Origin: JAMLHH01 sp037189845
Lineage (GTDB): Bacteria; Bacteroidota; Bacteroidia; Chitinophagales; JADIYW01
DNA: 64,000 nt
Direction: 5' to 3'
Assembly: GCA_037189845.1 (NCBI GenBank)
Contig: JBBCIS010000008.1
Span: forward strand, 372,001-436,000
Shown: one piece after another, positions 54,179-63,308 of the stretch
How positions within the stretch are numbered: position 1 is the stretch's first letter
Layout: every line of letters begins with the position of its first letter
Notes under the pieces: model-generated
Databases searched by the model: none
Told to the model about the DNA's origin: nothing
Seen by the model: the letters and a program-made list of their open reading frames with translations, nothing else
Translations under genes and position numbers: made by a program

Positions 54179-54442
54179 GTAAGCTTAAAAAATATTTCGC
54201 GCAAAGATACAAAAAATAAAGGGCTATATCGAATTTATAAATCGATATAGTTTTTTGAATTTCGGGACGACTAATCTTAGCTGGGAATTGAAAAATTGAG
54301 AATCAATATCCTTTAGTTTGTAAAATGGATTGATTTAGATTCTTTCAGAATCGAAGCGCGATCAGCGAGCAGGGCCGAGCTGTAAGCATCTCATAGACAA
54401 AACAAACCTTTACTAAACGACATCCTATATTTGTAAATCAAT
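54179..54442. other. Gene-free spacer between the ABC-F gene and queG
   Basis: This 264-base spacer holds a G/C-rich island at 54345-54400 (CGAAGCGCGATCAGCGAGC) in otherwise A/T-rich DNA. A faint period-7 pattern runs near 54282-54310. I see no coding region or RNA gene. Confidence 0.3.
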
Positions 54443-55363
54443 TCATGATTCTTTCAGGAAAGTAATATTTCTCTGCAATCCTGACCACTTGGTTCTTTTG
54501 ACAGCAGATTTTTTAAACAGACGGCTGAATGTTTCCTGAGTCAGATATTCCCAGTCATTTTTCTTCATCTGCAGTAATTCATCTGCCGGTTGAAATGCAC
54601 TTTCTGTATGAGCTATGCTGAACCGGTTCCACGGACATACATCCTGACATGCATCACAACCAAATGCCCATCCGTCCATTTGACCTTTGAATGAATCCGG
54701 TATGGCTTCCTTCAGCTCAATGGTCAGATAAGAAATACACCTGGATGCATCCACTATTTCGGGAGCTACGATTGCATCTGTCGGACATGCATCTATACAC
54801 CTGGTACATGTTCCGCAGTGATCTGCAGTGAATGGCAGATCCTCTTCTATTTCCAGATCAACAATAATGGTTGCCAGAAAAAAGAAAGATCCCTTTTGCT
54901 TATTAATGAGTAATGTATTTTTTCCGGTCCAGCCCAATCCGGCCCTTTTTGCCCATGCACGTTCCAGTACAGGAGCAGAATCTACAAATCCTCTTGCCTG
55001 AATATCCCCGTAGCTTTCTCTCAATCTGTCTATGATAATCTGTAATTTCTCTTTGATGACATAATGATAATCCTGACCAAATGCATACTGAGAAATTTTA
55101 GGCGCATCCTGGTCTGTCTGTTTTTGAGGTTGGTGATAATTGCAGGAAAAAACGATCACAGTTTTAGCACCATCCAGCAATAATCTGGGATCCAGTCTTT
55201 TGTCAAACCAGTTTTCCATATAATGCATCTGACCGTGAAATCCTTTTTTCAGCCATTCTTCCAGCAAAGGAGCTTCCTCTTTCAGGAAACCGGCTCTCGC
55301 AAAGCCAATCTGCTGAAATCCAAGTTCCTCCGCCCAATGCCGAATCTTTTGCTTGCTGATCAT
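54443..55363 (-). CDS. queG: Epoxyqueuosine reductase
   Basis: 306 residues. The N-terminal cobalamin-binding region has the catalytic aspartate D128 in RGFVDSAPVLER and WTGKNTLL. Two 4Fe-4S clusters use C183, C186, C189 with C243, and C193 with C209, C236, C239, the usual interleaved set (CGTCTRCIDACP and CDACQDVCPW). It reduces epoxyqueuosine to queuosine in tRNA using vitamin B12. It is shorter than the E. coli form because it lacks the HEAT-repeat tail, as is common in Bacteroidota. Confidence 0.95.
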   Translation of the reverse strand: MISKQKIRHWAEELGFQQIGFARAGFLKEEAPLLEEWLKKGFHGQMHYMENWFDKRLDPRLLLDGAKTVIVFSCNYHQPQKQTDQDAPKISQYAFGQDYHYVIKEKLQIIIDRLRESYGDIQARGFVDSAPVLERAWAKRAGLGWTGKNTLLINKQKGSFFFLATIIVDLEIEEDLPFTADHCGTCTRCIDACPTDAIVAPEIVDASRCISYLTIELKEAIPDSFKGQMDGWAFGCDACQDVCPWNRFSIAHTESAFQPADELLQMKKNDWEYLTQETFSRLFKKSAVKRTKWSGLQRNITFLKES

Positions 55364-55447
55364 TCACTTATGTAGATACAGTATAAATGTCTGCTTAATT
55401 CTATAAATTTTGCAGGCCAGTGGTATAAAATTTGTATAATTGTTTTC

Positions 55448-56053
55448 GTGTTAGCATTGTTTGAAGGAATAAGAGTAGGAATAGTTATTTGTTTCCTGAT
55501 AGGACCACTGTTTATTTTAATACTGGAAGAGACTATCAAAAGTGGCAAAAAATCTGCATTAATGCTGGCTGCCGGTTTGTGGGTAAGTGATGGCTTGTTT
55601 GCTCTTTTAGCCCACTATGGCATGCATACATTCCTGATGGATAAGCAGATAGATTACCGTTGGGGATATATTGCAGCTCTGATACTGGTCATTATAGGGA
55701 TTACTTCTATAAAGACAAAAGATAAATTTACCCCTCAAAAAGAATTTCAGTTTGTACGTTCCGGCAATCTTTTTTTAAAGGGATTTCTGGTAAACTCTTT
55801 GAATCCATTTGTCCTTTTACTTTGGATAGGTATTGCTGCACAGGTTAACTACGCAACAGAAAATACAACATTACTTTTCTATGCAGGTATGCTCTCAACT
55901 GTAATGTTCGGAGATTTAGTGAAAATATTTTTTGCAAATAGTATTTCTCAGAAAATGAAGCCTAAGCATCTCTCAATGATCAGAGCTATTGGCGGTGTTA
56001 TACTTATTATTGCCGGTTTAGTAATGGCATATAGAATTATACAAATGCAATAA
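55448..56053 (+). CDS. LysE/RhtB-family amino acid exporter
   Basis: 201 residues with six hydrophobic helices. FEGIRVGIVICFLIGPLFILIL matches the first helix of LysE-type exporters, including the conserved G-P pair, and FLKGFLVNSLNPFVLLLWIG is the second family motif. The start is GTG at 55448; an ATG that would keep the whole first helix is absent. It probably exports amino acids or related metabolites. It reads divergently from queG across 84 bases. Confidence 0.85.
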   Translation: MLALFEGIRVGIVICFLIGPLFILILEETIKSGKKSALMLAAGLWVSDGLFALLAHYGMHTFLMDKQIDYRWGYIAALILVIIGITSIKTKDKFTPQKEFQFVRSGNLFLKGFLVNSLNPFVLLLWIGIAAQVNYATENTTLLFYAGMLSTVMFGDLVKIFFANSISQKMKPKHLSMIRAIGGVILIIAGLVMAYRIIQMQ

Positions 56054-56138
56054 CACTCTATACGTTAATATTATTAACAAAAGTTTCTTCTATTACATAA
56101 CAAAAGTTAAGCATAACTGGCTGTAATCTTTTTTGATA

Positions 56139-56146
56139 TATGTTTG
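56139..56146 (+). promoter_or_regulatory. -7 box of the M13 peptidase gene
   Basis: TATGTTTG fits TAnnTTTG, 31 bases before the ATG at 56178. The best -33 candidate is CTG at 56117-56119, with the expected 19-base spacer but one mismatch. Confidence 0.55.
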
Positions 56147-56177
56147 CATGAGGTAAAACCAATTAAACTATTAACTT

Positions 56178-58190
56178 ATGAACAATCATTTACTAACTTA
56201 TTCTAAAAAGAAAGCATCGCTGTTGCTGGCGTTTTCTCTTTTAGTCGGAACTCATGTACAGGCACACGAGGGACATGATCATGCACAGACAAAATCCTGC
56301 GGCGATTTCGATCACTACATCAATGCTCAATGGAAAAAGGACAACCCGGTACCTTCCACGGAAAGCCGCTGGGGATCTTTTAATATTCTGGCAAAATCCA
56401 ATGAAGAAAAAACTCAGAAAGTAATTGATGAGCTTCTAACCAAAACTTATCCTAAAAACTCTTATCAGCAGCAAATTGCCGATTTATACAGATCTCTTAC
56501 TGATGTGGAATCCCGCAACAAAAGAGGACTGACTCCTTTGAGCAACTATTTCAAGCTCATTGATAATGCTCAGACTTATAATGATCTCATCACTTTAAAT
56601 GCTATTATCCCGGGTATTACATTGCCTGTAGAAGGTGCAGTAGAGCAGGATCTGATGGACTCGAAGTCTATGACATTCTATCTGTCACACTCCGGATTGA
56701 CATTGGATGATAAAGAATACTATCTTTCTGATTCAGAAGATAAAGTCAAAATCAGAGAAGCTTTCAGACAATACCTGAATAATATGGAAGTTTTGATGGG
56801 TAACAGCCCTAAGAAAGCAGCTAAAACAGCTCAGCAGATCTTTGATCTTGAAACGGATATTGCAAAGTACCACATGTCTAAAGAAGACATGAGAGATCCT
56901 TTTAAAATCTACAATAAATACTCTTACGAAGATTTAAAAAAGGCAGCACCTACGGTCAACTGGGATGGATATTTCAAAGCGCTGAATATTAAACCGGATG
57001 TAGTGATTGTTGCAAATCAGGATATCATCAAAAATTATCACAAGCTGATCGGTAAGCACTCTATTGAGACCTGGAAAGAATATATGAAGTATCACTTTGT
57101 GAAAAACATGGCATCCTTCCTGCCGGAAAGTATTGAAAAAGAAAATTTTAGCTTTTTCTCTACTACAATGAGAGGTATCAAAGAACAAAAACCTGTTAAA
57201 GAAAGAGCTATCAGACAAATAGACAGATTACTGGGTGAACCTGTAGGAAGATTATTTGCCAGTAAATATTTTTCTCCGGAATCCAAGGCTAAAATTGAGC
57301 ATATGATCGAAAATATGCGTGCAGTGTATGCTGACAGAATCAATAACCTGGCCTGGATGTCTGATGAAACAAAAAGGGAAGCTTTACACAAGCTAAGTAC
57401 TTTCAAATACAAAATCGGTTACCCTGTAAAATGGACAGATTATTCCAAAGTAGATATTCAGGCAGACAAAGCATTTGAAAATGTAGTCAAAATCAACAGC
57501 TTCAATCTTAAAAAGAACCTGAGTGAATTCGGTAAAGATGTAGATCCTGACAAATGGGAAATGAATGCTCACGAAGTAAATGCATATTACCATCCGATGT
57601 ATAATGAAATCGTTTTCCCGGCAGGTATCTTACAGCCTCCATTCTATGATGCTGCCGGTGACGACGCAGCTAATTATGGTGGAATTGGTGGTGTAATCGG
57701 CCATGAGTTTTCTCACGGTTTTGACGACCAGGGCTCTAAATTCGACGCTGATGGAAATCTGAGAGATTGGTGGACTCCCGAAGACAGAGAAAAATTCACC
57801 GGTTTGACTAACAAATTAGTGAACCAATACAGCAAATATGAAATCCTACCCAATCTGAATGTGAACGGAGAATACACATTGGGAGAAAATATCGCAGATC
57901 AGGGCGGAGTACTTTTAAGCTATTATGCTTTATTGAAAGAATATGAAAACAAACCTGAGCCGCCATTGGTGAACGGAATGAATTACAAGCAAAGATTTTT
58001 CTATGGTTGGGCTACCATCTGGAGAAATAATTCAACGGATGAAGCTGTTAAGCAGCTGATTTCAATTGACCCGCACGCACCAGCCAAAGCGCGTATCAAT
58101 GTAACGCTTTCTAATCTGGAAGAGTTTTATGATGCTTTCGACTGCGGTACACCTCAGGTAAAAAAGGATGACAGAGTAATTATCTGGTAG
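56178..58190 (+). CDS. pepO: M13-family (neprilysin/PepO-like) metallopeptidase
   Basis: 670 residues, typical length. A signal peptide ends near THVQA and is followed by a histidine- and acid-rich stretch, HEGHDHAQTKS, that could bind metal. The zinc motif is HEFSH (H509, E510, H513) in GGVIGHEFSHGFDD, and the third ligand is E570 in GENIADQGG. VNAYYHPMYNEIVFPAGIL is the substrate-binding signature. It degrades peptides of moderate size in the periplasm or outside the cell. A terminator follows directly. Confidence 0.92.
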   Translation: MNNHLLTYSKKKASLLLAFSLLVGTHVQAHEGHDHAQTKSCGDFDHYINAQWKKDNPVPSTESRWGSFNILAKSNEEKTQKVIDELLTKTYPKNSYQQQIADLYRSLTDVESRNKRGLTPLSNYFKLIDNAQTYNDLITLNAIIPGITLPVEGAVEQDLMDSKSMTFYLSHSGLTLDDKEYYLSDSEDKVKIREAFRQYLNNMEVLMGNSPKKAAKTAQQIFDLETDIAKYHMSKEDMRDPFKIYNKYSYEDLKKAAPTVNWDGYFKALNIKPDVVIVANQDIIKNYHKLIGKHSIETWKEYMKYHFVKNMASFLPESIEKENFSFFSTTMRGIKEQKPVKERAIRQIDRLLGEPVGRLFASKYFSPESKAKIEHMIENMRAVYADRINNLAWMSDETKREALHKLSTFKYKIGYPVKWTDYSKVDIQADKAFENVVKINSFNLKKNLSEFGKDVDPDKWEMNAHEVNAYYHPMYNEIVFPAGILQPPFYDAAGDDAANYGGIGGVIGHEFSHGFDDQGSKFDADGNLRDWWTPEDREKFTGLTNKLVNQYSKYEILPNLNVNGEYTLGENIADQGGVLLSYYALLKEYENKPEPPLVNGMNYKQRFFYGWATIWRNNSTDEAVKQLISIDPHAPAKARINVTLSNLEEFYDAFDCGTPQVKKDDRVIIW

Positions 58191-58207
58191 TTCTTAAAAA
58201 ATAATTT

Positions 58208-58245
58208 TCAAAGGCGGATCAGTAATGGTTCGCCTTTTTGTTTTT
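58208..58245 (+). terminator. Rho-independent terminator after the M13 gene
   Basis: AAAGGCG and CGCCTTT pair around GATCAGTAATGGTT and are followed by TTGTTTTT. A diverged copy of the same sequence ends the operon at 60993. Confidence 0.85.
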
Positions 58246-58397
58246 CATTAAAAACGGAGCGTATTTTTGAATAAGCTGACAATCTCTATAATATTCAGGA
58301 CTTTCAGAAAGTATCTTTTCATTCCATCAAATTGTATTTTTAAATTTGATCATCAGAAACATCTGTTAACTAAAAATATATCTTTAGCATTATCATT

Positions 58398-59711
58398 ATG
58401 AGTAACAGTACTATTGACAGCTTACGGGAAGCCCTCAGACACTCACCCGACAATATTCCTTTGCGTCTGCTACTGGCAGAAACTTTATTATCCTTTAATC
58501 AGATAGATGAAGCGGAGGCAGAGTATCATACACTTTTGAAAATATCTGCTGATTCCAAAATAAAAACAGGTCTCGCACGTGTATTCTTTCAGAAAGGAAG
58601 TTTTTCTGCCTGTAATGTCATCCTGGAAGAGGTCATAGAAAACGGCACTCAGGATATTCAGGTTTACACTTTGTATGCCAAAGGGTTGCTGAAAGAACAG
58701 GCAATAGGTAAAGCTATAGAAGCTTACAAAAAAGTCTTGTCAATGGATCCCGGTTATTATGATGAGGAGCTGGATAAGCACCTGAGGTTAAGAGGTGTTG
58801 TTGAAATTCCGGATGACGATGATTTCGAGTTGACTGACAGCAGATTTTTAGAAAAGCCTACTATAAATTTCAATGATGTAGGTGGCATGGAAGCTGTCAA
58901 AAAAGAAATTGAGCTTAAAATCATCAGGCCACTTCAACATCCTGAGCTATACAAAGCTTATGGGAAAAAAGCCGGTGGCGGTATATTGCTATATGGTCCT
59001 CCGGGTTGCGGTAAAACTTTCATTGCAAAAGCTACAGCTGGCCAGGTTAACGCAAAATTTATCAATGTCGGACTCAATGATATTCTGGATATGTGGGTAG
59101 GCAACAGCGAAAAAAATCTTCATGATATCTTTGAGCTTGCCAGAAAAAATGCGCCTTGTGTACTATTTATTGATGAAATAGATGCTTTGGGAGCCAGCCG
59201 GAGTGATATGAAACAATCCAACAGCAGACACCTAATCAACCAGTTTTTACAGGAATTGGATGGCATCAACAACAATAATGATGGTGTCCTGATCCTTGGA
59301 GCGACCAATACTCCATGGAATTTAGATCCTGCATTCAGAAGACCGGGGAGATTTGACAGAATCATCTTCATACCACCTCCGGATGAAGCTTCCAGAGAGA
59401 CTATCTTAAAGCTCAAGCTGAAGAACAAACCTGTAGAGGCTATTGAATACAGCAACATTGCCAAAAAAACAGAACATTTTTCGGGTGCTGATATAGATGC
59501 TCTGATAGATATTGCCATAGAGCAAAAACTGGAATCCTCTTTTGAGGATGGAATTCCCAAACCGATAAATACCAAGGACTTGATTTCGGCTATCAAAAAA
59601 CACAAAGCCAGTACACAGGAATGGTTTATGACTGCCAAAAATTTTGCAATGTTTGCAAATGACTCCGGGCTTTATGATGATATCCTCTCCTACCTGAAAA
59701 TAAAAAAATAA
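58398..59711 (+). CDS. TPR-AAA ATPase
   Basis: 437 residues. Residues 1-130 contain three TPR-like helix pairs (PDNIPLRLLLAETLLSFNQIDEAEAEYHTLL onwards). An AAA module of the Cdc48/FtsH type follows: GPPGCGKT at 200-207, VLFIDEIDALG, and the second region of homology ATNTPWNLDPAFRRPGRFDR, then a C-terminal lid. No protease domain or membrane helix is present. It ends one base before the next TPR gene starts, so the pair is a unit. It probably remodels a protein complex recognised by the TPR part; the substrate is unknown. Confidence 0.85.
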   Translation: MSNSTIDSLREALRHSPDNIPLRLLLAETLLSFNQIDEAEAEYHTLLKISADSKIKTGLARVFFQKGSFSACNVILEEVIENGTQDIQVYTLYAKGLLKEQAIGKAIEAYKKVLSMDPGYYDEELDKHLRLRGVVEIPDDDDFELTDSRFLEKPTINFNDVGGMEAVKKEIELKIIRPLQHPELYKAYGKKAGGGILLYGPPGCGKTFIAKATAGQVNAKFINVGLNDILDMWVGNSEKNLHDIFELARKNAPCVLFIDEIDALGASRSDMKQSNSRHLINQFLQELDGINNNNDGVLILGATNTPWNLDPAFRRPGRFDRIIFIPPPDEASRETILKLKLKNKPVEAIEYSNIAKKTEHFSGADIDALIDIAIEQKLESSFEDGIPKPINTKDLISAIKKHKASTQEWFMTAKNFAMFANDSGLYDDILSYLKIKK

Positions 59712-59712
59712 C

Positions 59713-60969
59713 ATGTCAGAAGACTACAGATTATCGAAAATTGAAATACTGCTGCAACAGAAGAAATACAACGAAGCGGAACGTATTCTGAAGGATTTAT
59801 TGGCAGAAGATTCCAATAATATCCATTTTTTATCTCTGCTGGCAGAAGTCAATATCAGGCAGGATAAACCGGAAATTGCCAACAATATCATTGACACGGC
59901 TATCGGTTTGTCTCCGGACAATCCGTATCTGTATTATATAAAATCCAGAATTTGCCTTCATCTGGACAACTTTAATGATGCGGAAAAATATATAGACCAG
60001 GCGATCAGTATTGACCCTTTTGAAGCTGATTATTTTGCATTTCATGGTAATATTAAGCTGATCAGAAAAAAATATGATGAGGCATTGGATCTTGCTGATC
60101 ACGCACTTGAAATCGATCCTGAAAATTTATTGGCACTCAATACAAGAAGTACAGCACTGCTCAAGCTGGATGACAAGGAAGCATCTTTTGCAACAATAGA
60201 AGGCGCATTAAGAGAAGATCCTAATAATTCATACACCCATGCTAATTACGGCTGGGGACTTCTTGAAAAAGGTGATCACAAAAAAGCATTGGAACACTTC
60301 AGGGAATCACTAAAAAATGATCCGGATTCTACACTCGCACAGGCTGGTGTACTGGAATCCATCAAGGCAGGCAATCCTTTATACAGACTATTTCTGAAAT
60401 ATTCATTCTGGATAGGCAATCTGGCAGCTAAATACCAGTGGGCTTTTATTATAGGCTTTTATTTTGGAGTGAAATTTCTGAGAACTATTGCCAATAATAA
60501 TCCTTCGTTAGCTCCGTTTCTGACACCTGTTATTATCGGACTTGCAATTTTTGCATTTTCTACCTGGGTCATGAATCCTATCAGCAATCTTTTTCTCCGG
60601 TTCAACAAATACGGACAGCTGCTCCTCAGTAACAAAGAAAAGATGAGCTCTAATTTTGTGGCAGTTTCTTTAGTCATTTGCCTGGTCGGTACAATCTCCT
60701 ATTTTGCTTTGTCTGACATCAGATTTTTATCTGTAGCCGCATTCGGATTTGCCATGATGGTACCATGTAGTGTGATGTTTTCGCCAGCTAAATACAAATA
60801 TTCGCTATTGGTATTCACTATTGCAATGGCCATCATCGGCTCACTTGCCATAGCAGTCACATTTTCTACGGGAGAAATATTCAACCAGTTCAGCACTATT
60901 TTTCTTTTTGCCTTTATTGCTTTTCAATGGGTAGCCAACTTTCTGGTGATTCGTGAGAGTAATAGGTAA
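59713..60969 (+). CDS. TPR protein with C-terminal membrane helices
   Basis: 418 residues. Residues 1-225 contain six to seven TPR units (LLQQKKYNEAERILKDLLAED, NIIDTAIGLSPDNPYLYYI, YDEALDLADHALEIDPENLL, KALEHFRESLKNDPDSTL). About five hydrophobic helices follow from residue 238. It begins one base after the TPR-AAA gene. The pair could place the ATPase at the inner membrane through TPR-TPR contacts (inference). No enzymatic motif is seen. Confidence 0.8.
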   Translation: MSEDYRLSKIEILLQQKKYNEAERILKDLLAEDSNNIHFLSLLAEVNIRQDKPEIANNIIDTAIGLSPDNPYLYYIKSRICLHLDNFNDAEKYIDQAISIDPFEADYFAFHGNIKLIRKKYDEALDLADHALEIDPENLLALNTRSTALLKLDDKEASFATIEGALREDPNNSYTHANYGWGLLEKGDHKKALEHFRESLKNDPDSTLAQAGVLESIKAGNPLYRLFLKYSFWIGNLAAKYQWAFIIGFYFGVKFLRTIANNNPSLAPFLTPVIIGLAIFAFSTWVMNPISNLFLRFNKYGQLLLSNKEKMSSNFVAVSLVICLVGTISYFALSDIRFLSVAAFGFAMMVPCSVMFSPAKYKYSLLVFTIAMAIIGSLAIAVTFSTGEIFNQFSTIFLFAFIAFQWVANFLVIRESNR

Positions 60970-60992
60970 CAAAGTTTTCACACAGATAATTT

Positions 60993-61025
60993 AGGACGAA
61001 TCAGCAATGGTTCGCCTATTTGTTT
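60993..61025 (+). terminator. Diverged copy of the 58210 terminator after the TPR-AAA operon
   Basis: GGACGAATCAGCAATGGTTCGCC closely matches the 58210 element (GGCGGATCAGTAATGGTTCGCC). The stem CGAA/TTCG with a bulge is weaker and the T-run is broken by an A, so its activity is doubtful. Confidence 0.55.
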
Positions 61026-61094
61026 TAAAACAAAGTAAATCTTCAATAATTATTAGTAATTTTTATTTGATAGAAAATATTCTAAATACAATCA

Positions 61095-61784
61095 ATGAAA
61101 AAATATTCACTCTCCATAGAAAATCCTTGTGATAAGCAGTGGAATCAAATGTTAGTCCATACCGATAAAATAAAACATTGTACTCATTGTTCTAAAACGG
61201 TTACAGATCTCACTCATTTAAATGATACAGAATTGTATCATTTCATAGAAAACACTGATGATGACGTATGTGTAAGATTATCCAATCGACAAACGAATCG
61301 TCCGGTTTTCCATGAAAGATTTCACACTTTCAAATCTTATATTCCGGGATTATTAACCGGGCTACTATTGTTTGGACAAGTTCCGATGCTTTCTTCTTCG
61401 GAATCGAATATTCAACTACAATTTGATCAAAATTCTGAACTACGAACTATGGTTACTCCTAAAAAAGAAAATTCAATAACCAACAACATATTATCCGGAA
61501 CTATAATTATAGATTACGATTCTACCCCTGCACCTAATACAAAGATAAAAATCAAACATACAGATATAGAAGTTCAGAGTGATGAGAATGGCTTCTTTCA
61601 GTTAGAAGTACCATCTCACCTTATCGGTAAAAAATTTATTATCAGTCTTGATGCATTGTTCTGTATTGAAAAAGAAGTGATAATCAAGCCATCGCTGTTA
61701 GAAAAAAATAAAAGTATACAGATTATTATGGAGATGGTAGCTGTTGGAAAGGTCATAAAAACGAATATGAACACTTCTAAGTAA
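61095..61784 (+). CDS. CxxC-domain membrane protein with carboxypeptidase-like regulatory domain
   Basis: 229 residues. The N-terminal 55 residues (ENPCDKQWNQM, then HCTHCSKTVTDLTHLNDTEL) match a Bacteroidota-specific motif with a cysteine and a CxxC that could bind a metal. One hydrophobic helix lies at about residues 80-97. Residues about 130-215 are a carboxypeptidase-like (TonB-box-proximal type) beta-sandwich: LSGTIIIDYDSTPAPNTKIKI, and SDENGFFQLEVPSHLIG. The family role is unknown. It is a single gene downstream of the TPR-AAA operon. Confidence 0.7.
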   Translation: MKKYSLSIENPCDKQWNQMLVHTDKIKHCTHCSKTVTDLTHLNDTELYHFIENTDDDVCVRLSNRQTNRPVFHERFHTFKSYIPGLLTGLLLFGQVPMLSSSESNIQLQFDQNSELRTMVTPKKENSITNNILSGTIIIDYDSTPAPNTKIKIKHTDIEVQSDENGFFQLEVPSHLIGKKFIISLDALFCIEKEVIIKPSLLEKNKSIQIIMEMVAVGKVIKTNMNTSK

Positions 61785-61829
61785 AAGATTCCATAGATAT
61801 TGATCTGTTATTCCAAAAAAGTTGGAACC

Positions 61830-61917
61830 GGGTGAGGGATAGAACGTAGGATCGTCCCGATGACGATAGGAAATCGGGAAAGCCACAGAGATAACCCGGC
61901 CTGAAAGGACACCTTAT
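61830..61917. repeat. Intergenic hairpin element, copy B
   Basis: GGATAGAACG at 61837, ATCGTCC near 61851, then the hairpin CCCGAT...ATCGGG, then GAGATAACCCGGCC, and CTTATA at the end. The order of blocks is that of copy A at 8129-8210, but the hairpin arms differ. It sits between convergent genes. Confidence 0.6.
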
Positions 61918-61923
61918 AAAAAT

Positions 61924-62877
61924 TTACAATCCGATTTTTTTCTTAATCAGGTAGGTATTTCTGTCTGAAGAGCTTCTTGCCACCAACTCTGCCAGAAATC
62001 CGGTCAGGAACAGCTGTACCCCTACAATGATAGTAATTACACCGAAAAAGAAAAGCGGTCTGGTCGCTATGCCTACTTCTGTAAAAAATATCTTGGTGAT
62101 GGATAAATACAGTAATATCAGAAATCCTAATCCGAATGACAATACGCCTAATGTCCCAAAAAGATGCATCGGTTTTTTACCAAAGCGGGTCACGAAAGTA
62201 ATGCTCATCAAATCCAGAAACCCGTTGACAAATCTTTCTAAACCGAACTTAGTCACGCCGTATTTTCGTTCACGATGTACGACGACCTTCTCACCTATCT
62301 TGTTAAATCCTGCCCATTTAGCTAATACCGGAATATATCTGTGCATCTCGCCATAGACTTCCACGCTTTTGACGACTTCGTGGTGATATGCTTTCAGCCC
62401 GCAGTTGAAATCATTGAGCTGTATGCCGCTGATTTTTCTCGTGACGGCATTGAAAAGCTTGGAAGGAAGATTTTTTGAAAATTTAGGATCCAATCTCTTC
62501 TTTTTCCACCCTGAAACCAGATCGAAACCTTCTTCTGTGATCATTTTGTAGAGACCCGGAATCTCGTCCGGACTGTCCTGCAAATCAGCATCCATCGTGA
62601 TCACGACATGTCCCTGTGCTGCAATAAATCCTTCATTGAGCGCAGCAGATTTTCCATAATTTCTCTGAAAGCAGATACCTTTTACATGAGCATCTTTCTG
62701 AGATAATTCTTCAATTACTTTCCATGAGCTATCAGTGCTTCCGTCATTAACAGCAATGATTTCATAAGTCAGTCCATTGCTGTCACACACGTTTTTGATC
62801 CATGCAAACAATTCAGGAAGGGATTCTTCCTCGTTGTATAACGGAACTACTACTGAAATATCTATTGCGTAACTCAT
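61924..62877 (-). CDS. Family 2 glycosyltransferase (polyprenyl-phosphate sugar type)
   Basis: 317 residues. SVVVPLYNEEESLPEL starts the GT-A fold; ITMDADLQDSPDEIP holds the DAD/DxD and the QDSP motif, and NDFNCGLKAYHHE the acceptor region. Two C-terminal membrane helices (about 230-295) match the DPM1/ArnC/GtrB branch, which loads a sugar on undecaprenyl phosphate. Its ATG overlaps the stop of the DUF4199-like gene by four bases, so the two are coupled. Confidence 0.9.
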   Translation of the reverse strand: MSYAIDISVVVPLYNEEESLPELFAWIKNVCDSNGLTYEIIAVNDGSTDSSWKVIEELSQKDAHVKGICFQRNYGKSAALNEGFIAAQGHVVITMDADLQDSPDEIPGLYKMITEEGFDLVSGWKKKRLDPKFSKNLPSKLFNAVTRKISGIQLNDFNCGLKAYHHEVVKSVEVYGEMHRYIPVLAKWAGFNKIGEKVVVHRERKYGVTKFGLERFVNGFLDLMSITFVTRFGKKPMHLFGTLGVLSFGLGFLILLYLSITKIFFTEVGIATRPLFFFGVITIIVGVQLFLTGFLAELVARSSSDRNTYLIKKKIGL

Positions 62878-63308
62878 TGCTTTTTAAATATAATGGCTAA
62901 TAACGCAGAAAACATCATACCCAATGCATTATATTTTAAAATCACGACAGGAATAATATTCATGAGGCTCTCTCCTTCCTGCAGTGGCAGCCAGTTTTTC
63001 TGAAATGCGATGATATAAAAAAGTGAGCAGAACAAGGACATCACTAATGCGGTCATCCATCCGGTGAGAAACAGCTTTCCGAAACTAACGTGTGTATATA
63101 TCTTTTTGAGTACAAATACTGTAAATCCTATTCCAAACAGGATGCTGCCAATACCGACAAATACTTCAAAGAGATCATTTTTTTTAGGTAAATTCAATGA
63201 CATCGGTATCATATTCGCCCCGATGAATGCCAGTGATGACAAAAATGCGGAAAATACTACAATAACGATTGTAGATGGTGCCTGCTGAGGTGTCGGAATA
63301 TTACTCAT
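62874..63308 (-). CDS. DUF4199-like small membrane protein
   Basis: 144 residues with four hydrophobic helices. The third region, VSFGKLFLTGWMTALVMSLFCSLFYII, here as FGKLFLTGWMTALVMSLF, resembles the core of DUF4199 proteins, though this one is somewhat short. The function of the family is unknown. It overlaps the dihydroorotase stop by eight bases upstream and the GT2 start by four bases downstream, so it is the middle gene of a coupled set. Confidence 0.65.
   Translation of the reverse strand: MSNIPTPQQAPSTIVIVVFSAFLSSLAFIGANMIPMSLNLPKKNDLFEVFVGIGSILFGIGFTVFVLKKIYTHVSFGKLFLTGWMTALVMSLFCSLFYIIAFQKNWLPLQEGESLMNIIPVVILKYNALGMMFSALLAIIFKKQ

Noticed and set aside
54341..54400. Possible third copy of the intergenic hairpin element (AATCGAAGCGCGATCAGCGAGC)
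   Set aside because: Only one short block resembles copies A and B, and the other conserved blocks are missing.
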